From assembly GCA_037179385.1 (NCBI GenBank), contig CM074179.1:38243224-38307223 (forward strand): 64,000 nt of DNA. The letters run 5' to 3'. The notes beneath the pieces were generated by a model that worked only from the letters and a program-made list of their open reading frames with translations, was not told the DNA's origin and searched no databases. Within the stretch, counting starts at the first letter, position 1. Each line of letters opens with the position of its first letter. This DNA is from Holothuria scabra. Taxonomy: Eukaryota; Echinodermata; Holothuroidea; Aspidochirotida; Holothuriidae. The translations under genes and the position numbers were made by a program. Below, piece by piece: positions 35,271 through 48,066 of this stretch.

Positions 35271-35517
35271 GTTAAGTGGGTAATCTTTGTATATTGTATG
35301 TGTTCTACTGTTCTTTTTTGGTAGGCTTCTTTCCTTACTCAATTTACACTAGTGGCCAAGGGCAGTAGACCTGCTCGAAACGTCTAGTATTTTATATTTT
35401 TTCTATTTTTGTGTATATAGGTGTGGTGACCAACATTAAACGTCTCATCTTTTTCTGAATTCTCTGTTATGGAGTTCTCCAGTTCGTTCTGTTATTTGTT
35501 GAGTGCTGGATTTTTCC

Positions 35518-35530
35518 TATCTATCTGTCA

Positions 35531-35603
<73 letters not shown>
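35518..35603. repeat. CTGT microsatellite
   Basis: About twenty tandem CTGT units, passing into CTAC/CCTA units on the right. Confidence 0.97.
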
Positions 35604-35607
<4 letters not shown>

Positions 35608-35619
35608 CCTACCTACCTA

Positions 35620-36895
35620 TACAAATACAAATAATTGCCTAAAAAACAAGACTGGGCAGAGTACTCAATTCTGGAAGCAGAAGAGCAGACAACAGCATCC
35701 AGTTTTAAGGACAACAGGACTTTAACTATAAAGAAAATCATTCAAAAGAAATCAGAGGCAATGTGCCCATATTACAAAACTTTCAGGGGCTTTGTTGAAA
35801 ATGAAAGGTAATTTTTAACAAAATACTCAATCATCTGAGACATCTTGAGTTAGAAAAAGGGCATTAAGACAGGGTTCGAAGGACATGGTAGAGAATACTT
35901 TTGTTTGTCTAACAAGATCAAGGTGAAAAGACACCAAAGTATGCCTTTAAACATGAATACTGCATTGAAGGAACGTGACGTTTCGGGGTAATTTTTAGCG
36001 GACATAATGGGCGAGGCGCCGCTTGCCCAGGGGTGAATGTTCGGTTGGTACTTTATTTTATAAAAATATTAGTCTGTCTGTGGGTGCAAAACAGAGTGTC
36101 AAGAACATATACTGATAAGGCAAACTATGTCCCAATGGTGGCGCCTGGGAGGGGGCGTAAAGCACTTCCTCATCCACTCAGATAATGCCGGCTGTTTCTT
36201 CGGGAGGCCTAAAAAATAATAAATTGTTAATAAACAAGCCCACAAGGGGTGAAGTAACTGGATGGGTGGTCTTGAAAATATTTTGGCTTTGGTAATGCTA
36301 CTGAAGGCATATCGGAATCGATTTTCTATCACATTTTCTTCGATCTGTTATACCTTATTTCATATAACTTGTTCTATCTTCTCTCCGGACGGGGAAGGAC
36401 GGGAATTTTTTTCGGGGAGACCTGTAATGAAAAGGACTGAAGTAACTGCAGGGATGATCATGCCTTTTTTTTTCTTTATGAACTATTTTTTTTCTTTTGT
36501 AGCGCTATTTCAACGCATAGGCTGAATTATTTGGTTTTAATCACTTTATACAAGCTCTGATATTCTTCATCCCATCTTCAATCCGTGCGTGCAGGGTCGT
36601 GACCCCGTCGGGAAGACTCCCCCCCCCCCCCACTGATGTTGAGAAAACCGAATATCGTCTGGCAACGTCCACCCACAGATCCACCGTAAACGATGTGGGT
36701 CTGTCATCCGAACGACTCTGGTTAGGATTATGCAAAAAATAAGCATGATAGAAGGCGTAATGCTAAGTAGGCTTCAAAACCGATGTTTGTTGGACGCAAA
36801 GTAGCCAGTCTTGAAACAAGACTTGCTGATATGGCAACAACATCCTGATGACATATCGAAAGCCAGCCCAGCTGATATCGTTAATCTTTAAAAAA
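35620..36895. other. Non-coding stretch
   Basis: C-run near 36620-36632 and T-runs near 36463 and 36487. No feature supported. Confidence 0.35.
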
Positions 36896-36903
36896 GCAAT
36901 TTA

Positions 36904-37550
36904 CCTCCTGATAGACCCATTATCTCAGGTATAGGCACTAAACCTCTATCAGATATCATCGATTCGGTGTTAAGTCCCCTTTATAGTATGATAGCTATAT
37001 ACAGGATACTACAAATTTCTTATAATTCTTAAGGAGATTCCAAACCCTTGCACCTAATTTAATTCTAGTCACTATGAACATTTTGCATGCTGATAGTGTT
37101 TACGCTTGCAGAGAATTTTTCAGTCAAAATGGCCATCCCGCTGTTTTTGTGAATAACATTTGTGATCATATTGAATTTAGTTTGAGCTATAACAACTTCA
37201 ATTGCAAGGTTAATAGTTTTCTACAGGTCAAAGGTCCGTCACGAGTGCTAGAATATCACCCATTTATGTCAACATATTCATGGATTAGTTCGGAGATAGA
37301 CTTCTACATTCCTCAGCTCTAAGACCCATCCGCTATTGTGGATGCATAGATAATATATTTTTCATAGGGCCCCATGATGAGAACGAATATTTATAATTTT
37401 TTCAAAAGGCTAACGAACTACAAGATAGGTTCTAATGAAGAGATACCTTTTCTTAACATATTTGTTAAACTCAAGGTTCCAAATATTAGCACTTCCCTTT
37501 AAACCAAACCTACTGATATTCACAAGTTTCTAGACTTCAATAGCTATCAC
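36904..37550 (+). pseudogene. Penelope-like element, reverse transcriptase fragment
   Basis: Conceptual translation in shifting frames gives PPDRPIISGIG (36904 on), then LVTMNI (about 37064), NNFNCKVNSFLQVKG (37188-37232), CIDNIFFIGPH (about 37342) and IPFLNIFVKL followed by TKPTD and HKFLDFNSYH (37430-37545). These match, in order, the fingers, motif A, the QxKGxxMG region, motif C and the thumb of Penelope-like RTs. Both expected catalytic Asp positions (TMD and IDD) read Asn, and the frame is broken by stops and shifts near 37322, 37400 and 37502. It lies over 1.5 kb from the GIY-YIG fragment at 34985, so they are probably separate insertions. Confidence 0.75.
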
Positions 37551-37555
37551 TCTCT

Positions 37556-37627
37556 TTCAGCAAAGCGGGGATTTGAACCCGGGACGTCTCGATTTCCGTC
37601 CCCGGTTCAAATTCCTGCTTTGCTGAA
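37556..37627. repeat. tRNA-like inverted repeat
   Basis: Arms 37556-37585 and 37598-37627 pair at 27 of 30 positions around a 12-base loop. The right arm carries CCCCGGTTCAAATTCCTGC, a T-arm/B-box sequence as in the 3' half of a tRNA, and the left arm is its inverted copy. No A box or complete tRNA fold is present. Confidence 0.75.
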
Positions 37628-37737
37628 TTTTCCTTCTGGTCTTTTCCTATGTTTCTTCCCTTGTTCAAAAGGCAATGCCAGTACTTGGGTTGAAGTAAAA
37701 TTCATGATCGCACCATTACCAATTTTTCGACACGCAC

Positions 37738-37757
37738 GCACACACACGCACACACAC

Positions 37758-37852
<95 letters not shown>
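37738..37852. repeat. CA/TA microsatellite
   Basis: Begins with CACACG and CACA units and continues as nearly pure TA to 37852. Confidence 0.97.
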
Positions 37853-38267
<415 letters not shown>

Positions 38268-38274
38268 TCGAAGT

Positions 38275-38335
38275 TAGAATGTGTAGGTCGAAAATGTTAT
38301 AGTGTGATTGAATTCATTACTATAACACTTTCGAC
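38275..38335. repeat. Inverted repeat, 19-bp arms
   Basis: AGGTCGAAAATGTTATAGT and its inverse ACTATAACACTTTCGACCT pair at 18 of 19 positions around a 15-base loop. It sits in the spacer between the TA-flanked direct repeats. Confidence 0.7.
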
Positions 38336-38403
38336 CTATATGTATATATATGATATATATATTTCACTAGTTCGGCACTTAGGGGGAAAGTTGTTGTTGA
38401 AAA

Positions 38404-38702
38404 GTCGACCATAATGGGAAAAATTTTGGGGGGCGAAATATAAGTTTCGCCATAACGTTTCTACACACTTTTCCTATAGGAATGCGTAAACGGACAAGGG
38501 CGCCCTCCTAGATTTACAAAGTAGATTCAATTACTTCAAAGTTGTCAAATTTACGGACACCTAGCTGTAAACACGAACGGATGGCTGGCCTTTGAAATAA
38601 CGTTGTTTATATGTTTGGACGTTAGGGCGAACTCTTTTGCCTATGTATTTTATTGTTATTTTTTCGCCCTATAACAATTTCCCCCTAAGGTGGGAATTAG
38701 CG

Positions 38703-38704
<2 letters not shown>
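38404..38704. repeat. TA-flanked direct repeat, unit 2
   Basis: Second copy of 37853-38166, with a 10-bp deletion near the end (the GTACGAGCAG of unit 1 is absent) and a few substitutions. A TA tract follows at 38705-38766. Confidence 0.85.
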
Positions 38705-38739
<35 letters not shown>

Positions 38740-39164
38740 TCTTTATATGTATATATATATATATACGTTAATAGGAAACCCATTTTTTCTCATACATATA
38801 TATGTAATACGCATGCGTTGTAAATAAGATGCCCGTACAAAAACAAGTGAGAGGCGTGTATCCCTTTAATTGTTTATTTTGAATAGTTTTTCTTTTTATT
38901 TTTAAGTTTTCCAAATTGTTTTTAGTATGCAATTTACATGAAGAAATATACATTGTTTTAAAAATGTGTCAACGTTTGGAAAGCAAACGGTTTATTTTTT
39001 AATTGTAAGTAAATGTAAAAGCGGCATACCTGTAGTAGAATCTTTTCCTTGTAGGGTATGGTACAGCTAGCCAGGCCCTTTACTCCATTTTCTGAAACAT
39101 TCCCCCAATTTCAAGAACTCCTCCGAATAACACTTACCACAAGAAACGGAACCGCACAACAACT

Positions 39165-39578
39165 CTATTGGGGAGTTCCCAGCGCCACCTATTTTCAAAA
39201 TATGTGAGAGTCCGAAATAAGTGTACATGCACGATAAGAATTAACGAATTATCTTTGAAATTTCAGATGAGGGACATATTCTTGTGTGTTTGCAGTTGAT
39301 CTTTTTTCCCTTTTTTTCCAGTTTTTGATAATTATCTACTAAAAAGAATTCTTCTGAAGCCCGTCTACAACAAATCTATTGGGGAGTTCCCAGCGCCACC
39401 TATTTTCAAAACCAAGTTGGAGTCCGAAATAAGTATACATGCACAATAAGAATTGACGAATTATCTTTGAAATTTCAGGTGAGGGACATATTCTTGTGTG
39501 TTTGCAGTTGATTTTTTCCCCTTTTTTTCCATTTTTAATATTATCTACTGACAAGAATTCTTCTGAAGCCCGTCTACA
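39165..39578. repeat. Two-copy tandem duplication, 211-bp unit
   Basis: Unit one (39165-39375) and unit two (39376-39578) both start CTATTGGGGAGTTCCCAGCG and end GAAGCCCGTCTACA. They differ at only a small number of positions, so the duplication is recent or homogenised. No coding frame. Confidence 0.92.
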
Positions 39579-39793
39579 TTTGTAATAGCATCCACATAGC
39601 AAGTTAGTTTTAGGTTTTTTAGGTTACAATACCTTTCCATATTCCTAAATGAAGGTGTGTGAAAATGACATTTAGAAATTAATTTACACCCATGTTTACC
39701 ATGTGGATTTATTTGGTGAATCTATGAATCTTTATAAATAGATTGATTTTAAATATGAAGTTTTAGTTTTAAGAAACATTTTTCGTTATGCAT

Positions 39794-39795
<2 letters not shown>

Positions 39796-39872
<77 letters not shown>
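39796..39872. repeat. TA microsatellite
   Basis: Uninterrupted TA units. Confidence 0.97.
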
Positions 39873-39874
<2 letters not shown>

Positions 39875-40529
39875 ATATTGTTTCAAGCTATCAAACCTTT
39901 TTAAAAATAATTGTTATTGAAAAGATATCTTTGTATCGTGTCGTGTTATTTACTTTTAAGAGACCATGTCCTCTAATCATTGAAGACGCAGTTTTTTCTT
40001 TTTATTAGCTTCAGTGCCTTTTTAATCATTCAGTAGAAATGACGTACTTTGTGCTATGCATTGCCTGTTACTTAATTAAAAGACATCCGGTTCTGGTCCT
40101 GGCAACTTCGCTTCTCATTTCAAGGATTCCAATATAATATTCAAAATAACGATTTTCTCGAAACAAGTTCCGAACATTTAAAAAGGCCTATATGCAGAGT
40201 GATATTGCCAAGATGTTAAATCCAGTTTCTAGTGCGATGAAGTGTTTTTATCGTATTTAACCTTAATTTTCAACCTTTCATAAAAAATACTACGTTGTTT
40301 TTTCTTAAAAAGGAAATGTGAACTCATATATTTTAAATATTATAATTAATATGTAGACTTCTAGTCTTTTTCCGTATTCTATGGTGGTCCTTCTTTCTTC
40401 CATAATGTTGATATCAGCAACGGCGAACGTGATACACATAGAGTATGTTGATCAGCATAATTTCTATTTACCTTTATTTGCAAATTTATGGAAGTTAAGA
40501 ATGGTTCAAATTAAATAGTTTTTGCAAAC

Positions 40530-40875
40530 CTTTGATTTGTAGATGATGAGAAGAATAGGTCTCCGAGCCATGGATGCACAAATATTTTCCTTCGTGAGCG
40601 AATGAAACGCGTGGTATAAAGAGTGAGCCATTTTGTTTCAATTTCACCCCGAGACCAATGGAAATGTTTAAATCTACTTTGTTCACAGCAATAAGGGTAT
40701 CGTTGAATTTCCAACTGTTAGGATTGGTTTCTTCATTGTGGTAGCAACTGCTGAAAAGGACACTCTCAGAAACACTTACTGAATATATGTATTCCTTATA
40801 GTCTTCACAAGAGAATTTAAAATTGAAAATTATTAATACGCTTATAAACAGATAAAATTCATAAGACACTGCCAT
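40530..40875 (-). CDS. Signal peptide plus V-type Ig-domain exon (partial gene)
   Basis: The minus-strand ATG at 40875 opens a hydrophobic leader (residues about 5-22, YEFYLFISVLIIFNFKFS), followed by an immunoglobulin-like domain. Canonical positions are present: Cys44, Trp55, the turn NGSLFI at 82-87, and EGKYLC with Cys100. The coding exon ends at 40530, where CAAAG is followed by GTTTGC, a usable donor, leaving phase 1, the usual phase for Ig-domain exons. Without splicing the frame would stop at 40495. The product is likely secreted or a cell-surface receptor or adhesion protein; downstream exons would lie below 40530 on this strand and were not identified. A TATATATTTTC near 40985 on this strand is a possible TATA box. 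The Ig assignment is firm, the biological role unknown. Confidence 0.7.
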
Positions 40876-40989
40876 TCTTTAAGCTTGCAGAGCAAATCGT
40901 TCAAGTTTCTGCCAAACAATTGTTCGTTTGTGCAAAGAGTTAATTTGTGCAATGAATGATTTGTGTGCGAAAGTGAAAATATATATTCA

Positions 40990-42585
40990 TGAAAGTATTA
41001 GCCGCATTCTCTCCATCGCGAAGCTCTGGGAATGATTTCTGTGCTTTCAAAGTACCTCAAAGTAACCACTTTGAGAAACATCTAAAAATATAGTTTTTCA
41101 CAACTCACAAGTAGTTTGTTCACCGGGGTGGTGCCAGGATTTGCCTGAGGCCGGGGTCAAGCTTCCCGACAGGGGGCAACATTTCGAATCCCGACAAATG
41201 TGATAAGTTCTCGATGGGACGTGAATGGCAGAATTTGAGGCGCGCGTGGCGCAATGGAATTGCGTCCTTCTTTTTGTATTTCAAAGTCCGGAGCTTGGTT
41301 TGAAGAAAATTTGAATGTTATGGCACAAGTTTGGCTTTCGTTGAAGACCATTCACATAATCGGAATGTTTGTTGAAGAGTCTGCCCTTCATGTAATCACA
41401 ATCCAAAAAGTGGCGTAGACAGTTGAAACTCTTTTAGGGTTATGCATTTGATTGTAGAGCTATTACTGTCAGCCTATGCTCTCAGACAAAACTGGAACTT
41501 CACTTTTGCGAGTGCGTTTTACCTTGAAGAGAAATATGATAATTAAGGGCCTAAATCGGAGAAATTTGGAATTTAATGAAACAAAATGTGGATTTTTAAA
41601 AGTTTAAACTGAAAAAAAAAATAGGTTCAAATCATAAGATCTGCCTTTCAGGAGCAAACTTAGTAGAATATCTGAGTGATTGAAGTTGACTTGGGTTTTT
41701 CTTTGATAGGAGTATGAATTGAAATTGGAAAATTCTCCAATATTATTTTTTCCCTTTTTAACAAATATTTGAAAACGAAGCTTGCATTGAAGATAGAATT
41801 GACATTTTATGATAGTTTGTTTTATTGAAGAATCTGACATTATCAATAAGGTCAACCAAGTAGGTAGGCAAGGCGGCATTTAGGTTATTGAATATTATAA
41901 TGCACATTAAAACCCTCTAAAGATAATAGTAAATTTCCCCAAAATGTTGGCTTCCTAGTAGTATATATTTGAAAATGTGGGGGTTATATGAAAGGAAGTT
42001 TATGGTAGCAGTCGCAGGCGTACAGAATATTTCAATTTCGGGGCTAAGTAAGTGTTTTTTTTTTTGCCTGAAAATGTAAACCGCCCACAAGACTATTGAA
42101 GCAGAGTGTCACCATTGGATGGTGTGTAGCTTCCAGAAAATTGTAAATAGTTGGAACCTCCAGACAGCCAGTAATAGTGTTTCAGAGGCTTGTAGCTGGA
42201 ATTGAAGCAGTCGATATTTTTAGCTTTTGTTTACAATAAACTTTTTACTCCAACAGAAAAACCTGCAACTTGCTAAGTGATCAGAAAATTATCAGATAAC
42301 TATCACATAAAATATACCACTACAATCGGATGGGCTTGTTTTGTACCTTTTCGGTGAACGGCTATAGACTAATCCGGACAACATGTGATGGTCTCATTAT
42401 AGTCGGCAATTACTGGGGTCTATCACCTTTTAATCTTTTGATATCCTTGCTCACCTGTACCATGCTTGGTTGTACACTGAATTGTATTTTGATTTCCTCA
42501 ATTTCCCTAAATAAGAGGAATTGAAACTCACGCAGACAATAAATGAAGACGATTTAAGGCGCATGGACCCCACTAATGGCTGCCC
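40990..42585. other. Non-coding stretch with repeat fragments
   Basis: At 42215-42300 the words TTAGCTTTTGTTTACAATAA and GCTAAGTGATCAGAAAATTA recur at 50448-50508, so a fragment of the hAT-like family is present. GTGGCGCAATGGAATTGCGTCC at 41246-41267 resembles a polymerase III A-box region. No gene. Confidence 0.4.
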
Positions 42586-42590
42586 ACAGT

Positions 42591-43493
42591 CAGTGGCGGA
42601 GCTAACGATTTTAGTCAGAGGGGGCAAAAATGGCTTTCAGCAGTGCTGCTTAATGGAAGATACCGAGTGAGCCTTCAACCTACAGGCGAACATATAAGTC
42701 AACTTCCTAAGTGGTTCAAAATGTCCCGCACTTCACAGCTAGAATAGCTGCAGACAAAGAATCAAATAATTTAAACTTTTGTGATTCACAGCTGCAGTTC
42801 AGGGTGTCCTCCTCAGTTTATAGTGTTGTGTAATGTTATGCATGCGGATCGTAGCAGTCTCTGCATAGGATCACACACCTAACTATGTGCATGTAACACT
42901 TTCTTTGGTGTACAAGTTAAGAATCTTTGTATTTCTCAGTGGCCAGTTCGTTTGAGCAGGGAGCCGTAACAGCTCACTGGTTTGAGTTACAGCATTCCAC
43001 AGATACATTATAGTATCACATTGTGCCCTGTCTTCACATCTTCCCTGTTGTATTTCGAAAAAAAAGGTTTAGGGGCCCGTATGTACAAATAGGCCTACCC
43101 AAGCTCAAGTATGTTTAGATACTACTCCATTCAATACCTTACACTACTTAGCTTCAGTTTAAGGGAAATGGGTAGGCGGTTCACTATCTGACGTTACAAA
43201 GTCGATGGAATGCTTTGTTATGGGAATACCAACCACCATGTCAATTTATGCATGATTTGAAAAAAAGCTTTTAATTCCACTCTTTTGGAAGAATGTGAGT
43301 CGTTCTCACAATGACACTTTAGCGGTTTTTTTTTATAAACCAACTAGATCGGTTTCTGTTCTGAGTTCTATACGGCAGAAAGTCATCAGTAGTAGCCTTT
43401 TAACAATAACAGGATTTGTCAGGAGAGTTAGTTGTTCCAATAGTCCATCAGGGAGAGGGGGACGCCCCCGACTGTATGGCAGCTCCGCCACTG
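42591..43493. mobile_element. hAT-like MITE
   Basis: Starts CAGTGGCGGAGCTAACG and ends, inverted, CAGTGGCGGAGCTGCCA: 13 identical terminal bases. Flanks CCCACAGT and CCTACAGC agree at 6 of 8 positions, consistent with an eroded 8-bp hAT target duplication. It is about 900 bp with no transposase frame. Confidence 0.65.
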
Positions 43494-43605
43494 CCTACAG
43501 CCACTCCACTAAAACCAAGCGCTGATCGGATTCGTCTATACGTCGAAATTCAAAACAGGCTAATGTTTTTTACTCTAATTGCGACTCTTGGCTACACTTA
43601 AGATT

Positions 43606-45600
43606 TAAATATTCCTGGTTTTTTATACTTTACATATTTCGAAAAAGCGTTTGATACACCAGAGTGTAATTTCATCAATGAATCGCTTTCCTTTTTCGGT
43701 TTTGGGCCGTCAATTATTCACTGGGTCAGCCCTTTTCACTCAAATATTACAACTTGCCTCTCAAACAATGGTCATTTATCGAAACCTTATCGAGTATCAA
43801 GAGGATGTAAGACAGGGTTGCCCTCTATGCCCATACATATTCATTCGTTGTGCTTCTTTTCTTAATCTTAAAAACTCCCAAGATGATTCCATTAAAAGTG
43901 TTAACATCCCAGATTTTTCCACCACACTTTGTTTATATGCTGATGACACCGTATTTATAACTGACGGTTCTGAGGAATCTATAAGTAACATAATTCGTTA
44001 ACTGAAGGGCTTTGCCGAGGTGTCTGGCTTATCTGTAAGCTTTGAAAAGTGCTCACTTTTTCCATGAGGATCTTTTATAACGTCTATACCGCGGTATGTT
44101 GAAATCTAAATCTTAATGTGACATGTTGTCCTGTGACATACATAGGTATCACCTGTACTCATAATGATGAAGACATTTTTCAAATTAAATTATCTACCGA
44201 AATTGTGAAGACTGAAGGGATTGTTGCACCTGTCGAGCATGAGAGATTCAACTCCTTATGGTAAAATTGTCATTAATTAAACATTTGCAATCTCTCAACT
44301 TGTTTTTTTTTTTAACTGTTTTAACAAATCCTTCAAAAACTTTTTTCAAGACATTCGAATCAATGTTTTTTAAATTTATTTGGAATAACAAGCCATTAGT
44401 AATAACTTTATTGAATGGAATAAGAAGCCCGAAAAAAGTGAAGCGTTCAGGTATTATAAATAAAAAGATGTTCGGTGGGCTTAATATGATTGATTTGGAA
44501 GTTTTTTCTCAAAGTTTGAAAGTGAAATGGATCAGCATGTATTTTAATGGTATTTGTTCGGGCTGGAAACTTTTCTTTGATCGTGCTTTTCTAAATTATG
44601 AGGGTGGTTTTTCGTTTAAATGTAACTTTTCACCAAATGACATAAATTATATTGAAGATACATTTATTAGAGGTTTGCAAATGCTGGGGCAGTTTCACTC
44701 ATACTAAACACGTCGAAAATTTCGCAAATGAGATTATTTTTAATCATTCTTCCGTTAAGATAAACAGAAATCTTGCTTATTTTGACAGACTTTTAAAATG
44801 TCGAAAGCTATTTATGTAAAAGATGATTTTGAGGAGCACGGGAAAGCTCCTTGCTTTCAATGTGTTTTGTAGAAAGTATCGTATTCATCATTTCCCTTTT
44901 ACTTCATATTATCAAGAATTTGGAAAGATTCTTTCCGAAGTTATGGTGAAAATACTTGTAACTTAAAATTCAATGCTCCCCAATGTGAATTGTTCTTTTT
45001 GGAATTTATAGCGCACCGTAAAGGAAAACGTTTGTTTTATAGTTCGGCCATCTCAAACAGAACCCAAAGCCCCACATGCCTCCAAAATGGCAAATTGAAT
45101 TTCCATCTACACCCCTTAGATGGCCCGCTAGTTGGACTATTTTTCTTTATGAAAATTGGGATGCTAATTTTTTTTACTTTCAGTTTTGTTTTCTTCTGTT
45201 GGCTTAAATAGTCATCTTTATCAGTAAGGATTAGTCAAATCCCCTATGTGTACTTTTTGTAATTCAAGTGAAGAAAACATACAACATGTTTTCTTTCAAT
45301 GTCAATGCGTAAAGTACTTTTGGTCCCAGGTTCAAAGCGTGATCCCTCAGGATAGTCACATCTCCCTAGATTATAAAATAATTTGTTTTGGGCACACCGA
45401 TGACAAGAAACACCCTGTTAACCTCCTTATAGTCCATGCAAAGTACTATATTCACACATGTGGGCAATATAACACAGCCCCTGATTTTACTGAATTTATG
45501 TGTAAGTTTAACTTTACTTTATTGGTTGGATATTATATTGGTCGTAAAAGCAATAGTTTTAGTTTAACAGATTTAAAGATGAACTGATTATACCCTAAAA
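43606..45600 (+). pseudogene. Tx1/L1-group non-LTR retrotransposon, decayed ORF2 fragment
   Basis: Pieces in three frames give an ordered RT: YFEKAFDT with FFGFGPSIIHWV (43620-43730), RQGCPLCPYIFI (43812-43847), LCLYADDTVF (43927-43956, YADD intact), VSGLSVSFEKC (44018-44050), and the C-terminal FFKFIWNNKP and GGLNMIDLEVF segments (44366-44508) typical of Tx1/L1-like elements. It ends with CTFCNSSEENIQHVFFQC, a Cys-rich tail (45249-45300). A single-base shift near 43810 separates the motif-A and RQG frames; stops follow at 44001, 44068, 44705 and others. The 5' part is missing. The 3' end is near 45600 or in the A-rich stretch to about 45750. It is clearly inactive. Confidence 0.85.
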
Positions 45601-45749
45601 TGAATGTTTCGTCTTACATCACATTTAGGGAAGGTTATTTATGTATGTATTTTTGTTACTATCTGAATCTCAATGCTGTAACTAAAATTTTCTTAGACTA
45701 TTCAGAAATGTATATATAAATAATAAAAGTGAAATACAATGAATAAACA

Positions 45750-47530
45750 ACGGAGAAAAAAATACACTCAAGATTTACTCCGTGAGAGCTGATCTACTGA
45801 AATAATGAAGTTGTCTACAGTGTGTGATTGCCCGAATTCCCGACTATCCTCTCATGATTTTTTATTCAACACCTTTTTGGGAAAAATGTTTTACCCTCCA
45901 GCCCCAGTCTTCTACTTATATTGCAAAAAATAATCGATTGGTTTTATTTGCAGAGATGAATTGGAAAATTTAAGTCTTTATTGAGGATCAATTTACGCAA
46001 TTTCATATGGACAAAATCAAGACTCTAACGGTCGGTTGAGTTTTCATATTTTGGTCTTAAAAATGGAAAAGCCTCTCACTTTCTTTTGAGAATGATTAGA
46101 ATCTGGGGGTTACATTGAAAATACTCTGAGTTTTGTTAAAAAAAACTCGGAAATTTTGAAATTTTCTTTGAAAAATGTGATCAAGATCAAGAAGATCGTT
46201 CTGTGATTGGGGGGGGGGGGGGGGGTTAAGAATGTACATGGATTCGAAGTTGGATCTTCTCCCCGTCGGTTGGTGGGACATCCTTCCCCGACAGTTTGCC
46301 CCACTGGCGCCACACTTGGTTGTTACCTTTCCATTGATTAGGCAGGAAGCCAGCTTGGTGTGCATTTTGTGGAATCGAAAAATGAAAGAAGGAACTTTAA
46401 AGTTGTTTCCTTAAGAGAAATAAAAACCAAAAAAAACAAAAACAAAAAAAAACAAAAAAAAAAAAAAACAAACAAAAACACATTACAGGAACGTACTTGT
46501 TGCCGTAAATTGTGAAGAACAAAATGGTAGTATAAATTAATCCCTATTCTAATAAACCTTCTCTTTTGTATATTCCTTACTTTACAGTGAATGTTTCTAC
46601 ATGCTTTGATTTGTTTCAATATCCTTTATATTGTATAATTTGCTTGTGGCTTGCAAACTCGACTGCAACAGCCAACAACCAAGCGTTGGGAGCTGTTTTA
46701 TGTCTCGTACGTGATGCTAACAGGCTTAGCGCATTCGTGATTTTTTTTTCTTAAAGCTCAACAATGGTTATATCACATCATGTTTTTACACTTTGAAACA
46801 TTCATGTATACGTTACTTTGGCTGTAGAACTCCCACCTTAAATCATTGACCTCGTAGATTTATGAGCCACCTTTCTATTTATGATTAACCCAGACGAAAC
46901 TTGTTTAGATTGCAATTCCTGAAAGAGAATACTTTCACACGCGTTTCCGGCATGTGCAATACCATAACGGTTATTATGTGATATATCTTTAACTCGAAAT
47001 GGTTGATTTGCAACCACACCTTACTTAGTTTAGATTGCTTTGGGGAAACGCTTTATATTTCAAACCAGCGGTCACGAACCTTTTTTGAAAGGTGGAAGCA
47101 TACGAATTCCCTTTCTTTTGCTGGTAACGGATTCTACAGAGGTACGTTGCCATTATTTAGTTTTATAGTATAGAACAAAAAAAAAAGCAACTTCAACTTT
47201 AAGAAAAATATTGTATCGTTTGTTCATGCCTACTGTAATCGAGTTCTGTAAAGACGTAACTTAACCACTCCATTACCATTTTGTAATTTCTAGAATAAAA
47301 ACCTTTTCGCTTTCTCAAGACACCCTTCATCAATTCCCTCTTGTTTCATTTTAAAATTGACATGCCATATCTGACGGCAAAGAAAGTGCAAAGAGTCTGA
47401 TAATCAATGATTTGTTTCAAAATTTATTGTCTCAAAAAGCTCAAAATGCATTCTTCACAACGAATAACTGAAATGATGCCATTTTAATCTTTGTAGAAAA
47501 AACACAAACGCCTCACATAATGCATATCTT
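45750..47530. other. Non-coding stretch
   Basis: A G-run at 46209-46225 and an A-rich C-interrupted tract at 46425-46480. No gene recognised. Confidence 0.35.
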
Positions 47531-48066
47531 CTCTAATCTATGGGCGGCCATCAGGGCAAAAAAGACAACACCGCCAAACAGAAAAGATAAACGTCAAAAG
47601 GAAAAAACAACGCCTGGAAGGAACATTCAAACGTCTAAAGAAAAAGACAAACATCAAAAGGAGAAAACAAACCCCGAAAGGAAAAGACAGAGACAAAAGG
47701 AAAAGTTAAAACCCAAAATGAAAAGACTAACGTAAAAGTAGAAAAAAACAAACGCCAAAAGGAGAAGACAATGCCGAAAGGAAAGGACAACGCCGAAAGG
47801 AAAGGACAACGCCGAAAGGAAAGGACAACGCCGGAAGGAAAGGTCAAGCGCCAGAAGGAAAAACACAAACGCTGAAAGGAAAATACACAATACAAAAGGA
47901 AACGGCAACCGTGTAAAGAATAAGACCAAAGTCAAAGGAAAAGGCAAAAGTGAAGTGGAAACGACCGACTAACGTAATGTGAGAAAGACAACGAGCAAAG
48001 GAAAAGACAAAGTAACATCAAATGGACAAGAAAACATCAAAAGGAGAAGAGAAAGCGGGTACTAAC

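Noticed and set aside
35340..35400. Hammerhead ribozyme near the Penelope-like 3' end
   Set aside because: CGAAACGTC is present, but the required CTGATGA core strand was not found nearby, so a complete ribozyme cannot be supported.
47520..47947. Lysine-rich or phenylalanine/serine-rich frames on both strands, also at 51310-51834
   Set aside because: They are translations of the short tandem repeat of the foldback arms in every open frame; the peptide repeats follow the DNA repeats, so no protein is implied.
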